Assembly: GCA_905331475.1 (NCBI GenBank)
Contig: CAJNYU010002624.1
Span: 1-64,000 of the forward strand
Length of the DNA: 64,000 bases
Direction of reading: 5' to 3'
Source of the DNA: Rotaria socialis
Taxonomy: Eukaryota; Rotifera; Eurotatoria; Philodinida; Philodinidae
Below the pieces are notes generated by a model. That model did not search any database and had not been told where the DNA came from. It worked only from the letters and a program-made list of their open reading frames with translations. A program made the position numbers and the translations under genes. This document shows positions 60,501-64,000 of this stretch, in pieces (within the stretch, counting starts at the first letter, position 1; each line of letters begins with the position of its first letter).

Positions 60501-63500
60501 TAATAAACAAACAACTTCAGGTTGATAACCAGCCATTCGACGATAGCCCATTTTAGCTCGAAGTAAACTTCTAAAGTCCTATAAAAAAAACATTTTATTA
60601 ACATACTGTTTTTGTATAACAATGTATGATCAAGAAGTAGTTAATTAGAAAAAAAGATTCATCTTTGAGTACAAAATTAATCTGAAATCTCAATTCTGTA
60701 TTTTGTTTTGAATATAGGTTCAAAAATTTAATGCAAATTTTCCCTTAGGACTTAAAAAATTATTTTTTAGAGGGACGGAAATTAAATTTAAACACAGGAA
60801 ATTGTCGTTTTCTTTTGCAGCAGCATTTTTTGTTACTACATGTGCTTTATTATGAACGTTTTAGCATAGACTTGAAAACGAGATGTTTTTTTTTCTCATA
60901 AAATAATGTAAAAATCAAAATTTTCTAAATAATCACCTTGAAATAGTGAATCTCATTGCGTCAAGCAATTTTCTATAGAAAAATCTAGAAAACCAACAAA
61001 TTATTTCTCATTAAAACAGTCATGTCAGAAAGATTCATTTAATTATTAATACACGTAGTATTCTATGGAGAAATATTTGCTACTTCATTAGTTATTTTTG
61101 AAATAAATTTAGCACCCCTACATAATCAATTGATAACTCTTAAAGGACTAGTTCGAAAAGACGATTGAATTTTATTTATTTTCCCATCGAAACTTCTTAT
61201 AGAAGTAACTGAACAAAACAGATCAACATGTTTTCTAGATGCTTGTATATTATCAATTAGAAAGTTTACTTTTTTATCTATATTTTGTTTAATCGATACT
61301 GATTGTAAATCATTTATCATAGAATTAGTTGCACTTTTATTTAAATCGTCATGATCATTTGTTAAATTTCTATGATATATTGGTATTTCTAAGCATGATA
61401 AATCTCCTAAACCTTCGTCAGCTTTATCTAATTCTGATCCCATAAATTTAAATAAAGTCACATGACCACCACGTGCAGCAACAATTAAATATTTTCCATC
61501 ACAACACATTTTTATTGAATAAATACTAAATGGATTGTCATCATTTAATAACATTTGTTGTTCATCATTGGTACCACTATTTGCACGTGTGGATTTTGTA
61601 TCGAATTTTATATTAGAATTCATTTCTTTATTTAAATTCGTTGCTACTATCGGTATTGCATTTGTTGATTGTATTCGATCAAATAAACGATTTGTACGTA
61701 ATTTATATAAAAACACAAGATTACAACCTGATGCATCCCAAAATTTAATTGAACCATCAGCATGACTATTGAAAATGAACATAAAGGAAAATTTTGTTTA
61801 TCAAAAACATCATTTTATTTACCCAGTAATAATCAATTCATTATAACCAAATATAGTTGAGCCAGATCGGCCACCTGATATTGGATTTTCCTATACATAT
61901 AACTACAATAGTTTTTAATTATTTCAATAGAAATTATATACCTGTTGACTAAATGTGCGTTTAAGTGTTTGTTTTGATTGTAAACGGAGAAGATTTTGAT
62001 AAAAAATTGGATTTGGTTCTGTTATATAATCACAATAAGTTATTGCCGACTCATGTAGATCTAATGTATGAAGGCTTTCAAATAAAGGATAACTAAAAAT
62101 TCGATACAAACAATTTTGGCTACAGAAAAACGAAAATAATAATTATATCTTACTTTTCACTTTTTAAGTCAATCATGACAAGATCATTTTCAAGTAAAAT
62201 GACAACAGCTGATGGATCAGGTACATCTATAATACAAAAAAAAAGAAAAAAAAGAAGAGAAAAATTCCTATTAAATCTTTCTTGTAACATGAAATTACTA
62301 ACCAGCTATGTGTGGAGATGGTGATATAACATGAAAGTCGACAATGGGATTATCCATATGAAGAACATTTGTTGTTTGGCCACGTAGTATTGTTAAAAAA
62401 TAAGATGAAGGTTTTGAGGTTTGAGCATTACCAGTTATTTGTTGTTGATCAGTTTGTGATGGCATTCCACCAGAAAATATTATAAATGAATCTCCACTAG
62501 ACAATGAAAAATAAACGATATTTTGATTTTAAAAAAACAAATAAAGTCATACGAGCTTTTAACAACACTCCAAACAACTTTTGTTATGGCTCCGAATTTC
62601 GATGTTGTCTCATCTTTACAAATACGAGCTAAAGAAAAATATGAAATATTTCTTTTTATGATATTTCTGAATTTGTGAATTATTACTATGCGGATAATTA
62701 ATGCTAACAGGTTTATCGGCAGATCGTAGATTCCATACTGATAATGAACCATCGCAATGTGAACACATAAATTGTCGACCCTCATAATGCCATGATACAG
62801 ATGTTAAACCCTATGAATAAAAACATTTTTATTTACTTTTTTTCATATTAAATCTTATCAAATTTTACTTGTGGTAATGTATAAACAGTTTCAGATGCTT
62901 TCTGTTGTAAATTCCAACACACAACATGTCCAATTGGAACACTATTTGGTGTAGATAAATGTGTACTGAATCCGATGTACAACTAAAAAACAACAAGTTT
63001 GATTATCAAATAAGATATATAAATCACCTGTTTTCTTTTCATTAAAGTACTATTATATATTCTAAGATTCTCTATTTCCGGTATTATTTATTCATTTATT
63101 CTCATACAATGTAAGCAAATAGTATTGTTTCATGTTGAGTCGTAAGAGAATGAAGAACATTATATAGAATCTTGACATTTTAAGAAAGACAAGAATAGAC
63201 TGAAGAGTACTTATTCTATTTTAGGACGTTACGGTATCCATTAATTTTTATAATAGATTAAATAAATAATTAATCTCTTATAAAAAAACAAAGCAAAAGA
63301 AAATTCCCGGAATCAATTAGTTAATCGAATTTTTTTTTCATTGCCACACGAACACGTACATCAAAGTTGTAGACTTAATGATGTCACGTTCCGGAAGTAA
63401 AACATTTGCTCCCGGTGACTTTTAAAGTCTACTATTAAATTAATTATCTTACTCGAGTTGGATCATCAGGATTTTGAGATAAATCAACTACAACTCCTGG

Positions 63501-63724
63501 ATGTGAACTTTTACCCCTATGATGAATAAATATATATATATATATATATTTAATAAAACTAATTTGTCGAAATAAATCATTATACATACATTCCAATCGC
63601 ATTATTCCACATAATTTTATACGATGACAGTGTAAATGTATCGAGATTAACAACATAAACATTTCCACAGTACGTTCCAATAAAAAGCCATTTTGAATTA
63701 AAAGCAATAGGTAATAAACAACGA
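57215..63724 (-). CDS. STXBP5: Tomosyn (syntaxin-binding protein 5), 5'-partial
   Basis: Minus strand, 23 visible exons from 63590-63724 down to 57215-57370; the 5' end is outside the window. In transcript order: 63590-63724, 63454-63516, 62869-62982, 62687-62810, 62553-62630, 62303-62496, 62154-62226, 61942-62092, 61823-61890, 61138-61765, 60436-60578, 60164-60358, ~59470-60058, 59146-59227, 58845-58961, 58675-58770, 58508-58618, 58306-58454, 58142-58247, 57853-58066, 57616-57740, 57432-57553 and 57215-57370. Tomosyn/Lgl-family WD40 sequence appears as KWLFIGTYCGNVYVVNLDTF, SHPGVVVDLSQNP, MCSHCDGSLSVWNLRS, HADGSIKFWDASG and LIFGLENGLVVVDYL. A poorly conserved Ser/Asn-rich linker fills 59470-60058. 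The C-terminus has an R-SNARE motif (KLIERGQRLNEVEIASKQMA, with the central Arg in ERGQ) and no membrane anchor. Tomosyn pairs with syntaxin/SNAP-25 and restrains vesicle fusion. The donor after the linker exon is uncertain. Confidence 0.9.
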
Positions 63725-64000
63725 CTTATTCTTAAAAAATAAATTAATTATGAATTAATAATATGATAATAGTTTTTTGTTTTGTTTTTTATATATCTAT
63801 ATCTTAGTGATTGATTTATTTCAGATTTAGAAATCAACGAATTTTTTTTAAGATTTTTCTATGATTCTTTTAATCAAGAGAAAGACATTTAAAAGAAAAG
63901 CTAATTTCCTTTTAACTGACAGGAAATATTTAGAGGATGAATCAATATCTCATGAGATTTCATCACAAATTCATTTCTGAAACTCACTTTTCTTTAACAA
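63725..64000 (-). other. Probable intron or upstream part of tomosyn
   Basis: The exon at 63590-63724 starts after an acceptor read on the minus strand, so the remaining bases to the window edge are most likely intron. No further tomosyn exon could be recognised here. Confidence 0.5.

Noticed and set aside
1-64000. CRISPR arrays, bacterial operons, tRNA or rRNA genes
   Set aside because: No regularly spaced direct repeats, no Shine-Dalgarno-led gene clusters, and no cloverleaf or rRNA-like sequence were seen; the genes are spliced and eukaryotic.

Overview
The window looks like nuclear DNA of a small-genome metazoan. It is AT-rich, its genes are split by GT-AG introns of mostly 40-70 bp, and its orphan GPCR fragments resemble families I know from bdelloid rotifers. 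A bdelloid rotifer is my best guess. This is inference from gene style and recall, not a database match.

Layout. Positions 1-7.1 kb are an accessory stretch: a dead hAT transposon with a perfect 8-bp target duplication (843-1819), a fold-back repeat, a GPCR pseudogene split by a palindromic MITE (3490-4473), a decayed minus-strand gene, and a non-autonomous hAT-type element with a ~680-bp internal palindrome (5714-~7047). At 8.2-9.0 kb lies a small acidic protein carrying a BRC-like (FxTA) motif of the RAD51-binding type. A second GPCR pseudogene lies at 11.4-12.5 kb. From 14.9 to 32.4 kb are two tandem P4-ATPase (lipid flippase, ATP10-like) genes. Their ends have diverged, but a ~4.53-kb core, introns included, appears identical. 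A histidine-phosphatase gene follows at 34.0 kb. From 37.1 to 45.1 kb is a complete 19-exon eIF5B gene whose large introns carry a piggyBac-like element and a MITE. From 48.6 to 52.0 kb is a bifunctional PAPS synthase with an unusual ~157-residue N-terminal extension. A short unrecognised ORF lies at 54.2 kb and a second copy of the hAT-type element at 55.6-56.2 kb, interrupted by an assembly gap. From 57.2 kb to the right edge, on the minus strand, is a tomosyn (STXBP5/Lgl-type WD40 plus R-SNARE) gene whose 5' end is outside the window.

The genes are independent eukaryotic loci (membrane lipid asymmetry, translation initiation, sulfate activation, exocytosis control), not an operon or a defence system. 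The most interesting signals are the flippase identity tract with its assembly scar, the extended PAPS synthase, the BRC-like mini-protein, and several small transposon families dated by clean target duplications. Exon coordinates were derived by hand from reading-frame continuity, splice signals and protein-family knowledge. A few junctions are ambiguous and are marked as such.
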